This document shows, one piece after another, positions 31,809 to 43,573 of a stretch of DNA of 64,000 nucleotides; the stretch's first letter is position 1, and every line of letters starts with the position of its first letter. The notes under the pieces were generated by a model that saw only the letters and a program-made list of their open reading frames with translations, did no database searches and was not told where the DNA came from. Source of the DNA: Picochlorum sp. 'celeri' (taxonomy: Eukaryota > Chlorophyta > Trebouxiophyceae); assembly GCA_010909725.1 (NCBI GenBank), contig JAACMV010000030.1, positions 682,001 through 746,000 on the forward strand, given 5' to 3'. The translations under genes were made by a program, and so were the position numbers.

Positions 31809-32315
31809 GTTGCGTCCTTAGTATTCTTTTATTGTATTTATAAATTACAACGGGATCCACCACGTCCAATTAGATCCACTACAGACCGAACCAAGTCGCA
31901 TTCACTCACAGGACATGCCCCGAGGCGACTTTACTCTTGCTATGCAATGAAGTCCATTTTACCGCCGCTCAAATTTAAGATTTTCAAATTTTATGTATGC
32001 TCCGTGCAATAGCAAGAGCATATGATACACACATACATATATATAAGCCCCCTAACTTTTCTTATTTTTATACAAGCAGGGTTCTCGTAGAATCTGAGGA
32101 CTCATTGAGATGATGATGTATCCCCGGTCCAGGGTGGCGTTTCGTTGGACATTCTAGTATGCTCTGCATGGAGATGAACAAAAACTTCTGGTATCTACCG
32201 TGGATGTCAACGTCAAAAGTAATTTGATTTGGTTTGTCAAAAAACGTGTTGTGGTGTCAAAGTATCCTAAACATTGACGTGCACGCCCCTGGAGGATACT
32301 AACGCCTGAACAGGT
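31809..32315. other. Intergenic region at the right side of the KDZ element
   Basis: About 500 bp of AT-rich sequence with the hairpin described separately. No gene is seen. The right transposon end should be here. Confidence 0.4.
31934..32018. repeat. 85-bp inverted-repeat structure
   Basis: CTCTTGCTATGCA at the left and TGCAATAGCAAGAG at the right are reverse complements apart from one base. The loop contains a second small inverted repeat (AAATTTAAGATTTTCAAATTT). It sits about 125 bp upstream of the accessory-ORF start, so it could be a sub-terminal repeat of the element, a MITE-like insertion or a regulatory structure. Confidence 0.6.
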
Positions 32316-33071
32316 ATGGGTCCACGGAAGAGGCCTACTCGCAGTGCTGGTCACAACGGAGACCAACCACGAAGAATTTCTGGTACAAATAAGGAGCATA
32401 GTTCGATGGAGAAGGTGGCGAAACGTCCAGGAAGGCCACCTGGTTCGGGGAAGAGACGAGGAAGGCCTCGGCGAAGTACCTCGAGTGTGCGTTCAAAATC
32501 GCACGAGTACTACTATTTTGATGCTTCCAATTCGGACCAAATACTATCAGAGGAGCGCGTTGAGACGCTTGTGGGCCGAAGAATCGCGTGTTTTTGGCAA
32601 GATGAAGGGCAATTTTATTTTGGGACTGTTTGCTCATTTGATCGGTCAAAGGGCAAGGCGTTTTGTCATTTCGATGATGGAGATGAGGTTGTACTAGATT
32701 TGAAAAAGGAAAGGTGGGTCTTGGTTGATGTTCCTGGGCAGTTGGTGGAGCAAGAGGGTGAGCTGGTGGAGCAGCCTCCTCTGGAGACTGAGATAGATCC
32801 TGTGATGGAAACAGAAGACTATGTGGTATTTCCGACATCATCTGGAGAATATGGGTTTGAGATATTCATAAACCGTTCACATGGAAGTTACTATAGTAGC
32901 CCGCGTGTTCGTTGCAATACAAGTGGATATGTCCGAGTAGAGGAGAGGTTGGGTGAGGACCAAGAGCCTCAGGTCACAGAGATTCAGCTTCCTCAGCAAA
33001 TACAACCCGAGTCAGCCACGTGCCTTTGCTCAGACTCGAATCAAGTGTATATTCGTGTTTCTATTCTTTAA
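32316..33071 (+). CDS. AT-hook and Tudor-like chromatin protein
   Basis: 251 residues. Two AT-hooks (RPGRP at 37-41 and RRGRP at 47-51, within KRPGRPPGSGKRRGRPRR) bind the minor groove of AT-rich DNA. Residues 84-138 are Tudor-like (LVGRRIACFWQDEGQFYFG, then HFDDGDEVVLDLKKERW), like the Tudor domain of plant PDS5-type proteins, which reads methylated histones or Arg. The remainder is acidic and Gln-rich. The role is probably nuclear chromatin binding. It lies immediately beside the KDZ element, but its layout looks like a host gene. It is convergent with RRN3 (20 bp). Confidence 0.75.
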   Translation: MGPRKRPTRSAGHNGDQPRRISGTNKEHSSMEKVAKRPGRPPGSGKRRGRPRRSTSSVRSKSHEYYYFDASNSDQILSEERVETLVGRRIACFWQDEGQFYFGTVCSFDRSKGKAFCHFDDGDEVVLDLKKERWVLVDVPGQLVEQEGELVEQPPLETEIDPVMETEDYVVFPTSSGEYGFEIFINRSHGSYYSSPRVRCNTSGYVRVEERLGEDQEPQVTEIQLPQQIQPESATCLCSDSNQVYIRVSIL

Positions 33072-33091
33072 CATGTGATATAATGTAATAT

Positions 33092-35512
33092 TTACTTGTC
33101 GCCAGAAAATGTTTGAGACATGGGGAAAGAGGCAGAAGCTGGGGATATTCCCCAAAGTGGAGAGCCATTTCCTGTCGATGGAGAGCCATGAAGGATTGGA
33201 ATGTCACCGGTTGGTGAGCCACCGAGCCCTCCGTGGGCGAGCAATGAGGCTTTGAGAGCTCCCGGGAGTTTTCTGCTGAGATATCGTCGACCTCCGCTGC
33301 TAACAGATGAATCAGGCATGCTGCCGAAGCGAGTTCTCTTCAGATCGTCAGATTCTGACGATGATGACAACAACAATGACGAATCATCGTCACTATGGGA
33401 CTTACTAACTCCGCTTAATACCTCGTCATCGCTACTAGAGCCTCCAAGAACCACCTGCCTGTCTTCATAGTCATCATCAGGGATAATGGCAGCAGGGTGG
33501 CCTTTCCTCCACCTCACATAGTTTCTTGCCAAATCCAACGGTTCAGCTGATCGCCTCAAGAGATATGGGTCGAAAGGAAAGAATATTTCTAATGGCCTTG
33601 AATGCTTCTGTGCATCCACTGATTTGACTCTTCTCTCCCAACTGATGCAAATATTTGCTACAGCATAGTAACCTAAAGACTGTACCTGTCGAGCAAATTC
33701 TGTAACCACCGACCTAGCACATGATGATAATGGATCCAAAGAGTGGTTTAAAATATTTGGTATCACATCATTGAAAAGGCGATGGATTGAGCCGACACAT
33801 TTTTCCCTCAGTGATGTCTCGTCGCCATCCAAGGACATGGCCATTTGGCTGGGGGCTGAATCACGCTGCTCCTCCTCTTGATTCTGACGATGACAGAGCG
33901 GCTCCATGTGATAACATAGCGCATACATCAAAGCTTGACATGCGGCATAATACGATGAGTGTCTTGTTGCAACATCCTGATTCGGTCCCAGTGCTCCCGC
34001 AGAGGGTATTGGTGGAAGACCTCCTCGCCTATCCTCTTCCCGTGCATACCTCACACACCAATCAGCAAGTTTCTGGAACGTCTCGATCACTATAACTTCG
34101 GGAATGAAAGCCGCTCTAGCTAGAAAAGATCCTATATATGCTGCACAGGCACTCCTGACAATGAGAGCTTGGTTTTTATCTGCCAGCTTGTTGAGGAGCA
34201 CCTGAATGAGACTCCTTGAGCAGTATACAGGAGATGTACTCGCCACATAAAATACTAAGAATTGCGTAAATTTAGACCTATGCGTCTGTAAAACAATTCC
34301 CTCAAAAGCATCCAGGAGTGATCTCCATACCATCTGAATCTCTCCCTTGGATATTCTACGCTTCAGATGAGATACAACCAATTCCATCAGTGAGTCCATC
34401 TTGTCTGCCATCTCATCTACCTGAATCGAAACATTGCTCATCGCACTATGTTCCTTTTTGGCAGGAATCGGATTAATAACCTCCGATTCACCGCATCCTT
34501 CCCACCCTCCTCTCGGCTCAAGACTTGCCAGACATGCTTCTCCTTCACTCATCCCCTCTAGATCAAAGATATCTGGTTCATCAAATCGGCGAGGAGATTC
34601 CCCTTTTACTTCTTCTTTAGCTTCTTCGGTCATCACCTCCACAATATCCTCCCATTTAATATCTACATCTACATCTATTAAATGCGCTACTACCGCAGAT
34701 AGGAGCCCGTCGCTAAGGCCAGAGCCATGCTGACTCTCAGCGATCAAAAAGCACCCTTGAAGGTAGAGGCAATGTATCTGTCGATCCCTGACTTTATGCG
34801 GTAAATTCGACACCAATATGGGCAATAAACGAGATACTGCCGTAGGAACAAGTTCTAAAACCCTCTTTGCGGCAGACACGACGGCATTCTGAACCCCTAC
34901 TTCTTCCACAGATGGACTCCACGAGTGCCCAGGACACGGATCCGGCACTGGGGCAGATGGAGGAGGAACCAACGAGTACACAAGAATATGTAGCGCTGAA
35001 TGTACAAATGAACCATTCACGGTAACAGACTGACATATAAAAGCTAATACAGCATTCCTGACCTCCCCAGAAACCTGCCATAGCTTGATATTCAGGATTT
35101 CTGTCACCAAAACCTCATGGTGTTCTTCCTTCACAAGTGCTAAACAACGCGAGACTCCCCGCAGCAACGCGACAAGCTGCTTATCACTCGACTGATCGAC
35201 ATTTTGGCCTTCGCATACATGCTTCAGCCGAACGAGTTCTTGAACGAGCCTGCAAAGAATTGCAGAACAAAGTATGAGCAAAACACACAACCTTGCTCTG
35301 CTGAATCACATGACAACGTACTGGTCATACAGCTTTGATCCTCCTCCCGAAGACTTCAATATCAAAGAGTCTTGAACATATTGTTTCAATAGTTCTTCAG
35401 ATTCCTCTGCGCCTACAAGAACATGCAACTCCATCAGGACATATCCGGTCAAGACCATTTCTGCCCATGGCATGCTCAAAATACCATCGAACCATACCTC
35501 TCGTATCACCAT
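33092..35512 (-). CDS. RRN3: RRN3/TIF-IA, RNA polymerase I initiation factor (two exons)
   Basis: Bridges RNA polymerase I to the rDNA promoter factors in the nucleolus. Exon 1 is 35512-35322 and exon 2 is 35249-33092, with a 72-nt intron (GTACGTTGTC...TTCTTTGCAG); 782 residues. Diagnostic segments are KFTQFLVFYVASTSPVYCSR, then SACAAYIGSFLARAAFIPEV, SSYYAACQALMYALCYH and the C-terminal IFFPFDPYLLRRS. HEAT-like repeats cover most of the length. The tail is acidic with many Ser (SHSDDDSSLLLSSSSESDD), typical of regulatory phosphorylation in this family. It is divergent from the bromodomain gene. Confidence 0.93.
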
Positions 35513-35882
35513 TCATCCTGAGGAAAATTTATATGACACTAAAGTACAATAATGAATTCAGCCAAGCTAAATCCTTTCTCAGTCGTTCTTGTGCTATTGA
35601 TTACGCTGCATGTCGCTCAAAGCGACTCTATTCACTCCTGCACACATCCATTCCACCTTTTCTGGATCAATACTGATCTTAATTTGTATTAAATAAAATA
35701 TGACATAGAAATGCGTGCGAGAGTTTGAGCAAAACACAAGATACAACTGAACCTTCCTTGTTTAGAACAAACAAAAACCCATGAACCGTCCCATTGTTTG
35801 CATAGCTTGTGCACGATGACCCAGAGGTAGTCGGCAAAAATCTGTATACTTGTATAGTACAGAATCATATACTGGTGCAGTC
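35513..35882. promoter_or_regulatory. Divergent promoter region RRN3 / bromodomain protein
   Basis: About 370 bp without a supported coding frame. TGGTGCAG just before ATG 35883 could be an acceptor if the bromodomain gene has a 5' UTR intron. Confidence 0.4.
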
Positions 35883-37001
35883 ATGGCCACCGAGGCTGGA
35901 GATTTCCCTCCTCCACTGGAGAACAGCGGTGTTTTGGTTTCTGAAAGTTCCAAACAACAACAACAAGAGGAGGACAAAGTACTGGAATCTTCAATAAAAA
36001 GAAATACCTCTGATACTGACAAAAGGAAGAGGCGGAGAGAGGAATGGGAAAAGTTGAAGGAAGAAACGGAGCGTTTTGAGTCTCACAGAGGACTGGGAAA
36101 CATTTTGAGAAGGGCCGAGGATTTGTTGTCTGAGACGGATGCGTTAGCAAAGCGATTGCATGTACCAATACCTACAGAGGCGGAGGTTCCACTCGTAGAA
36201 AAGATTCAGCTGAAGAAGGCACACGAGAAGAGGCTTACAGACATGCTGAGCACTGTGTGCAAGAAGATTTTGACAGTCATCATGTCCAATAAATGGGCGT
36301 TGCCCTTCAATGCGCCTGTCAACACAAATATATACGGTGATTATTTAGAAAAGATTAAAACTCCGATGGATTTTGGTACTATCAAGAGAAAACTAGATGG
36401 TGGTATCTACAAGCATCCAGAGCAATTTGTTGAAGATGTTCGGCTAGTATTTAACAATGCGAGAACGTATAATAAACCTGGGTCGGATGTGCATGTTATG
36501 GCAAGCACGTTGCAAGAGAAATTCGAAGATAGATATGCAGCAAGCATTGTCCCAAGGCTTGTGGAGGAGGTGAAGAGAACAGATGCAGATATGATGGAAT
36601 GCCGCCGGGGTATTGCAGAAAAGGCAGCTCTTGGAGGACGAGAGCGAGCCGATGGTGAATGCGCAGGACTCATTCAAGCTATAGACTCGCTTATATCCGA
36701 TATTGATATGGAAAAGTTGAAGGCAGCTGCTCGCTGTCAGCCAGTAGATAGAGCAAGTAAGGAGAGAATATGTGAGCAACTCAAAGAATTACCAGAGGAA
36801 GACTTTGGCAAGGTTTTAGGAATTGTGACGCATCATTATCCGGGAGTGAAGACATCAAAGGAAGTGTCCTTTGATGTGGAAACCCTTGATGCTCTGTGTC
36901 TACGACAGATCATGGACTATGTTGAGTTTTTGAAACACAAAGGAACGAACGACACTTGGCCTCCACAGGCATTCACATCTTCTAGAAAAAAAAAGATTTA
37001 A
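35883..37001 (+). CDS. Bromodomain and NET-domain protein (GTE/BET type)
   Basis: 372 residues, single bromodomain at about 118-220 with the ZA-loop stretch NTNIYGDYLEKIKTPMDFGT and the acetyl-lysine-binding Asn in FNNARTYNKPGSD (N197). The NET domain is at about 288-352 (ERICEQLKELPEEDFGKVLG, then DVETLDALCLRQIMDYV). This one-bromodomain-plus-NET layout is that of plant GTE proteins, which bind acetylated histones and recruit transcription factors. The N-terminal 110 residues are charged with a coiled-coil region. ATG 35883 sits in a good context. TGTAA lies at 37014-37018. Confidence 0.92.
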   Translation: MATEAGDFPPPLENSGVLVSESSKQQQQEEDKVLESSIKRNTSDTDKRKRRREEWEKLKEETERFESHRGLGNILRRAEDLLSETDALAKRLHVPIPTEAEVPLVEKIQLKKAHEKRLTDMLSTVCKKILTVIMSNKWALPFNAPVNTNIYGDYLEKIKTPMDFGTIKRKLDGGIYKHPEQFVEDVRLVFNNARTYNKPGSDVHVMASTLQEKFEDRYAASIVPRLVEEVKRTDADMMECRRGIAEKAALGGRERADGECAGLIQAIDSLISDIDMEKLKAAARCQPVDRASKERICEQLKELPEEDFGKVLGIVTHHYPGVKTSKEVSFDVETLDALCLRQIMDYVEFLKHKGTNDTWPPQAFTSSRKKKI

Positions 37002-37036
37002 TTTTGTGATTCATGTAAGCAGAACAGAGTAATGAT

Positions 37037-37654
37037 ATGCTCCTGGTATGGTTTGCAGTGTCAGCAGTTCTAACATACTGCGTCTTTCTCGCTGTTTTAC
37101 ACCCTGAGGTTGCGTTATTAGGGAATACAAACCATTCAATATATTATACAAGAGTGTGTGGATCTCCAGCAATCGATGGCTACGCGCATGTGAACGAAAC
37201 CTGTCTGCGTCAGAGTCCAACTGCCACTGGCTATAAGAATAGGATCGATCCCACAATCACCGCGAGAATCGACCGATTTGCAGACTATGATGGGATTGCT
37301 GTGAAGTGGGGAATCGATAATAAGGTATCATCGGTGGAAGAGTGTGCGGAACAGTGCATGGCATTCAACAAAAAAATGGTTCAAGCTGATGGATTGCCAT
37401 GCACAGCGTTTGTGTACTGCGATGCGCCGGTATGCTTTGAGCCAGACGCCCACCATCATACACAGGGAGATTGTTGGTTGAAGTTTAGCGAGGCGCCGGC
37501 GTCGCCTGAAGTGAATATGAGAGGCAGGCTCCCACCAGACATGAGAGCTAGACACCCAGAAGCACCCCTGGCATGCCCCTGGCATGCTGGCGTGCTCCTA
37601 CCGAAGAATATTCCACTTACAAATGGTACATTTTCTCCTAGATCAGAATGGTAA
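37037..37654 (+). CDS. Secreted or type II membrane protein with PAN/apple-like Cys pattern
   Basis: 205 residues with an N-terminal hydrophobic segment (MLLVWFAVSAVLTYCVFLAVL), either signal peptide or anchor. The lumenal part has eight cysteines. SVEECAEQCMAF, then CTAFVYC and GDCWLKF, give the Cys spacing of PAN/apple modules, which bind carbohydrates or proteins. Potential N-glycosylation sites include NHS, NET and NGT. It follows the bromodomain gene on the same strand by 36 bp, so its promoter must overlap that gene's 3' end. It is convergent with the E2 gene (18 bp). The partner is unknown. Confidence 0.65.
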   Translation: MLLVWFAVSAVLTYCVFLAVLHPEVALLGNTNHSIYYTRVCGSPAIDGYAHVNETCLRQSPTATGYKNRIDPTITARIDRFADYDGIAVKWGIDNKVSSVEECAEQCMAFNKKMVQADGLPCTAFVYCDAPVCFEPDAHHHTQGDCWLKFSEAPASPEVNMRGRLPPDMRARHPEAPLACPWHAGVLLPKNIPLTNGTFSPRSEW

Positions 37655-37672
37655 TATATGACATGTAACATC

Positions 37673-38497
<825 letters not shown>

Positions 38498-39526
38498 ATG
38501 CGGTCAATCCTATGGAGTGGGAGGGGAATACAGGGGAGCATCGGATTGAACAGCAGCGTGGCTCTGTCAGACTTTGGAGGGAGACGACGATTGCATAGGC
38601 ATGCCTCTCATGGGGAATATAGGAATGAACAACAATATGATACAATGCAGGTGTCACTGCAGCAGCTTGGGTACGATGATGCCGTTCTGCCTGAGAGGGA
38701 GGAGGAGCACACCAACTCCAAGAGGGAGGAGGAGGAGACTTCTCCTCCTCCTCGTTCTATCAACCACGTGGCATGTCAGTTGAAATTTGTGATTCCAAAT
38801 GCTCTTACTGGATGTATCATCGGGAAGAATGGGGCGAATTTGGAGCGGATACAGGCAGAGTCTGGGGCATTTATTCAAGCAAATGCTCCAGGATATGCAG
38901 TCATGTCAACGCGAGAGAGGTTCATTATTATAGCTGGGAATAGTATGGAGCAGTGCTTGCGAGGGCTTGAATTAGTATTTGTATCTATAGTAGAAGCGAA
39001 TAAAGAGTCGATCTTACGGAAGTCGATTGATGGGCGGTTGTATCTGCGGCAGGTTATACCAGGGTTGTGTGCTGGAAATGTGATTGGGCTGCAGGGGGCA
39101 ACAGTGGCCAAGATATCCGAGGGAGAAGGCTTGAGTGTTATTGTTGAACCAAAACCTATGAATGCGGCTATTACTCCGTTTAGAATAGTGTCCTATGCCG
39201 GTGTGTCGGTGCAGGAGTTGCTGCGAGGGGTGAGGGCTGTCGCGCAGCTTATTGAATCAGATGTGTACAATGCAGAGATAAAAGGAATCAAGTCTGTCGT
39301 TCTGAAAGCTGTAGAAATACCTGCTAGTAGAGTTGGGGCGCTGATTGGGCCTAAAGGGGCTCATTTAAAAGCTTTAGAGGATATACTGAAATGCAAACTT
39401 GTCATTACTCGGTCTGAGACTGATGATGGCAACAAGAAGCATTATCTGACAGTCTGGGGGCAGCCTGAGAGTGTCAAAGCCGCAATTGCAGTTGCACAAC
39501 TACATAGTAGAACGAAAACATCATGA
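38498..39526 (+). CDS. Triple KH-domain RNA-binding protein
   Basis: 342 residues from ATG 38498. Three KH domains carry the GxxG loops IIGKNG, VIGLQG and LIGPKG, as in PCBP/Nova-type proteins that bind single-stranded C- or U-rich RNA. KH1 begins QLKFVIPNALTGCIIGKNGA, and KH3 begins KAVEIPASRVGALIGPKGAH. The first 80 residues are basic, then acidic low-complexity (EREEEHTNSKREEEETSPPP). Cytosolic or nuclear RNA processing is likely; targets are unknown. It is convergent with CysRS, 26 bp apart. Confidence 0.9.
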   Translation: MRSILWSGRGIQGSIGLNSSVALSDFGGRRRLHRHASHGEYRNEQQYDTMQVSLQQLGYDDAVLPEREEEHTNSKREEEETSPPPRSINHVACQLKFVIPNALTGCIIGKNGANLERIQAESGAFIQANAPGYAVMSTRERFIIIAGNSMEQCLRGLELVFVSIVEANKESILRKSIDGRLYLRQVIPGLCAGNVIGLQGATVAKISEGEGLSVIVEPKPMNAAITPFRIVSYAGVSVQELLRGVRAVAQLIESDVYNAEIKGIKSVVLKAVEIPASRVGALIGPKGAHLKALEDILKCKLVITRSETDDGNKKHYLTVWGQPESVKAAIAVAQLHSRTKTS

Positions 39527-39552
39527 TATGAATAAATACTACGAAGAATGAA

Positions 39553-42109
39553 TTACATGGATTGTAACTTTGCTTGCAAGTCACTCAGCTGGCTTTTCAT
39601 ATCATTGAGGAAATTCGTGCCTAGTTCAGCAACCTTTTTTTCGTACGGAATTCGGACCTTTTTGGCCTTTTCAACTTCTTTCTTCGCTTTGTCGATTGCC
39701 TTTCCTTCCAGGGGTTGTCCCTCTGCATTGTGTGTTGGGAGCCCATCAGCATCAAACTTGGCATATTTTGCACTGAGTGATTCCTGGAGGGATGGAAGGC
39801 TTTCAATCTTTGCAAACTTTTCAATCTCCCTCTTGAGATTCTCCCATTTATTGTTCAGTTTCTTCTTCTCGATCGCGGCCTGCGCTGCAATCTTTTCATC
39901 CCTTTCCTTCCTCAATGTGGCAGGATCATCGATTTTCCACACAGATGTACCATCTGCTTTATCTTCCAATCGAACACCAATTTCAACAAGCGCATCATCA
40001 CGAAGACAGTCGCAACATGTAAGATATTCTGCAGGATTTGATTTTGACTTTGCAAGGTTCCTAACCTTGTCCCTAAATTCTGACAATGCATCCAGAATGG
40101 AATCAGTTCTCTTTGAGGCTTCTGAATCACCACTCCCCACGTTATCCATACCAAGCTGATCAGATGTGTATGGAGTGAGACCCATGACAGAAAGGGTTCT
40201 GGTGACTAATGCAGCACACTGGCGCAACAGCATGGGTTGAGGGATCTGGCCATCTGAGCCTGATCTCGCAGACAGGTACACGTTTGTTGCTTTGATCAAT
40301 TCAGACACGGCATCTAAAGCACCTCTCGTATTAATAGAATCTAAAAAGGATGTGTGGATAGAGGCAGCAGCAGATTTGTATGCCTCTGACAGAGTCATCT
40401 CCTCTTCAAACCATTTTTGAGGATGATTCACAGAATTTGTGGACTTTCTGATGACAACTTCCACATTGGAGAAGAAATTTTTCAACTGTGCTTCTCTTGA
40501 TTTGACCTCCTCTTGAACCTGAACTCCGTATGCCATTCTTCTGTCCCAAGGATTGAGAGCCATCATCAGTCGAAGCTGACGAGGGGTGAATGTAGTAAGA
40601 GCCTCTCTGCACAACACAAGGAGTATCATGTTTGGATTTTTCACCGTGCATCACTCTATGAATTAATGGAGAGACACGTAAATGTATCATCCTCCAGGCC
40701 GAAACACAATGTGCTGGCATGGATTGTTTCACTATTGCACAGAGAAACCTTTCCACAATCTTTCCTTGACATCACCTCTATGACATACAAGGAGGCTACT
40801 TGTGCATTCAAACTCCACAAAATATCAAAACATACCTGATAGTAATAAAATTCTTCAGAGATTTGCTCATCTTGAGACCTTCAATGCCCAAGTGTCCGCT
40901 GTGCAAGAAATAATTGACCCACTGATTGCAGCCTTGGCAATGGTAGAAGGCTTCAGCTTGAGCCAACTCATTATCATGATGAGGAAATCGTAAATCCTCC
41001 CCACCGCTATGGATATCAACCACATCGCCAATAATCGCGCTGGCCATGGCACTGCATTCAATATGCCACCCTGGCCGCCCCCGTCCCCATGGGCTCTCCC
41101 ATGTGGGCTCCCCTGGCTTTGCCGCCTTCCACAATGCAAAATCACACTGATGCCGTTTCTCTCCAGTATCTCCACCTTCTGCATTCAACGCTGATCCCAC
41201 CGCCCAAGGATTTAACTTTCCATAGGTATGTCCAGAAGCTATAAAAGCCTGTGTATCAAAATACACAGACCCATTCGATTCATATGCCAAGTTATTATCC
41301 ACAATAGTCGAAATGTATGACACAATTTCAGGAATATACTCCGACACACGTGTCATCACCGTAGGAGGACGAATGTTCAAAGACTGCATATCATCAGTAA
41401 ACTCTTGCTCAAAACGTGCTGCATGGGCCCTGAAAATCTCAGGGTCAGACACAGTCGTCTTTCGCTCCTCATCCAAACGAGCTGCCAAAGCATCCCCAGC
41501 TGCATCCAAAATCTCATCACGAGATGTTGACACATCCATCTCCTTCAATCTGTCAACAGCATCAGACATCTTTCTATACAAAAGGCCCTCCTGCTCAGCT
41601 GCCTCCTTCAGATTTTCAATCCTCTTCTTTCCATCCGGAGTAGTAACGTCGCAACGCTCTACTTCTTCCTCTGCATTCTTAAGTTTTGCAAGCTGCTTCT
41701 GCTCAGCAACCGCGAGAGCCTCTGCCGCGTCTTTGAACAACCGCTCTGGATCAGACCCTTCCTGAGCAAGATACTCTGCCATTAAATACTTCCTCCTAGC
41801 CCTCAAGATAATCTTATCCTCCACATCAGTGATATTCATAACATAAAGAATGGAATATCCAAAGTAATCTTCCAATACACGCCTCACAATATCAAACGCC
41901 AAGTAGTTTCTTGCATGTCCAACATGGGCAGAGTCATATACTGTGGGCCCACAGGTATACCAGGTGATATTCTTACTATCTTTACCAGATGCTGGTACAA
42001 ATGGCACCTTCTTGTCGATTAAACTGTTCAGCAGCATGAGCTGACCACCTTGAGGAGACCCATCTGCCTCTTTTCCACCAGACACTGGTGCTATCCAAGC
42101 CCTCTCCAT
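39553..42109 (-). CDS. CARS: Cysteinyl-tRNA synthetase, eukaryotic cytosolic type (two exons)
   Basis: Charges tRNA-Cys. Exon 1 is 42109-40836 and exon 2 is 40606-39553, joined across a 229-nt intron (GTATGTTTTG...GTGTTGTGCAG) whose flanks read NFITIR then [15 protein letters not shown]; 775 residues. The HIGH-type motif is HVGH (62-65) in [17 protein letters not shown], and KMSKS is at 413-417. Zinc-site residues include [14 protein letters not shown] and [17 protein letters not shown]. An insertion in the Rossmann fold (about 100-210) and a long basic C-terminal coiled coil are as in the animal and plant cytosolic enzyme. ATG 42163 upstream could add an 18-residue leader. Confidence 0.95.
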
Positions 42110-42512
42110 GTTGATCTGACTCACGTGTATGACTGAATTTATTATGTATGCTGTTGAATGCATCAACCTTGCCACATCAAGCCATGACTAGGTGCCTGGC
42201 CGTCCTCCTCACAAGCATGTCCCATTGAGTGATTGGTTTGATCGAATACAGTCGTGTGTGCGAGGAACGGCTCGTTGTGATGAGTTCAATTGCCAGGCTT
42301 GCACCCGGTTGGGCCATTAATTATTCATAAATGCATCAGAAAAGTGCTTAGACGTCGAAATCGCAGGGTGAGACTGATCTGGTTTTGTGCCAGCTCAACG
42401 TCTAACGTTTGACATTGATTGAAGCAACCATTGTTGGCATACCCATCGATCTGGATATATATGAACGAATATAGAGCAAACTTAGGAGATATTAGACGAT
42501 AATTGCGACGCC
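42110..42512. promoter_or_regulatory. Divergent promoter region CysRS / TLC protein
   Basis: About 400 bp. It contains TGGGCC near 42310 followed by an AT-rich stretch, a pattern known from plant promoters of translation genes (site II-like). No coding frame is supported. Confidence 0.4.
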
Positions 42513-43516
42513 ATGGCGATTGATGTTCTCCCGTGGCTGTTGAAAGGGAAGGAGCGAGAGGAGTATGACCTTTTGAACGACGTAGACAACATCGACATGT
42601 TTTCCATCAGAGAGGTATTCTACGTCATATGGTACGCGGACAGTGCATGAATGCATCAATATGAACAGATACTCATGGATGAGGGTACACGTGCAGTTGT
42701 CTTCTTGGTATTATTGGAACGCGGGTAGCATTTAATAGTATGATCTATCCTTGGGCTGGGAAACAGGCTCGTGCTCGGAATATTTCTCAGAGAGAGATGA
42801 ATAAAGTGTTGGAAGAAATATGGGTGCTCATTGGAAACACTGTAACGCTATCACTTGCGGTGTATGTAATGCTCTATGAAAATAATGGTTGCTGGTTTGG
42901 CAATACAGCGCCATGTCTTGTGGGATGGCCAAACCACTCAGTAAACCCTGCAGTACTGTTATATTATACTATAGAATTTGCTTGGTATATACATTTGCTT
43001 CTGAAAAAGCCGTTGGGATATGGGGAGCCGGACGGTAAGGATATGAAGATGCATCATGTTGCCTCCCTGTTGCTGCTCTTCTTGTCAAAAGCATTCAATC
43101 TGACACGGGCCGGCATTCTAGTCCTGACTTTGTTTTCAATCAGTAATCCAGCACTACACGCAGCAAAAATATGCAACCAAATGGCGCCAGCAGTCCGTGT
43201 CCCCATGTTTATAGTGTTCAGTGCCCTCTTCATGGTGACACGAGTAATCATGGTTCCCTTCATCATCCTCCGCATGTCAATTTTTGAATCAGCCAAGCTG
43301 ATACCATATGCAGTGAAAGACTTTATGGTCCCATTCATTGCATTCAATGTGCTTCTAGTCCTCTTGTACGTCATGCAGATTCAATGGATGTGGGCAATTA
43401 TCAAGGTGCTGAAGAAATCAGCAACAGAAGGGGCATCAGCTGCGGCAGAGCTATCCACAAAATTAGATCCATCAAAAAGGTTTGCATCAACAACTGAAGA
43501 GAAAAAACGAGAGTGA
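42513..43516 (+). CDS. TLC-domain membrane protein related to LAG1 ceramide synthase (two exons)
   Basis: Exons 42513-42631 and 42697-43516 join in phase across a 65-nt intron (GTACGCGG...CGTGCAG); 312 residues and about six membrane spans. YPWAGKQARAR and KVLEEIW, then the TLC core MHHVASLLLLFLSKAFNLTR (H159, H160), place it in the TRAM-LAG1-CLN8 group at the ER. In ceramide synthases the two His are followed by a conserved Asp pair (HDxSD). Here the aligned positions read FSISNP (186-191), so the canonical acyl-transfer site seems incomplete. It may be a TLC protein with another lipid role. The C-terminus is Lys/Glu-rich. Confidence 0.8.
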
Positions 43517-43573
43517 AATATGATTCTTTTTTACAATGTGTCTTTTATTCTGTATCTGAGTGTCATCAGTATG

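Noticed and set aside
27000..32050. Terminal inverted repeats of the KDZ element
   Set aside because: TTTTGGCGGC near 27107 and TTTTACCGCC near 31957 look alike, but they are in the same orientation and short. AAATTT-AGCGGC at 27248 and its mirror near 31972 is only about 13 bp with a mismatch. Neither is convincing without a second copy.
39553..40644. Separate gene for a Lys-rich coiled-coil protein
   Set aside because: Splicing shows that it is the C-terminal exon of CysRS; the apparent start lies inside the intron.
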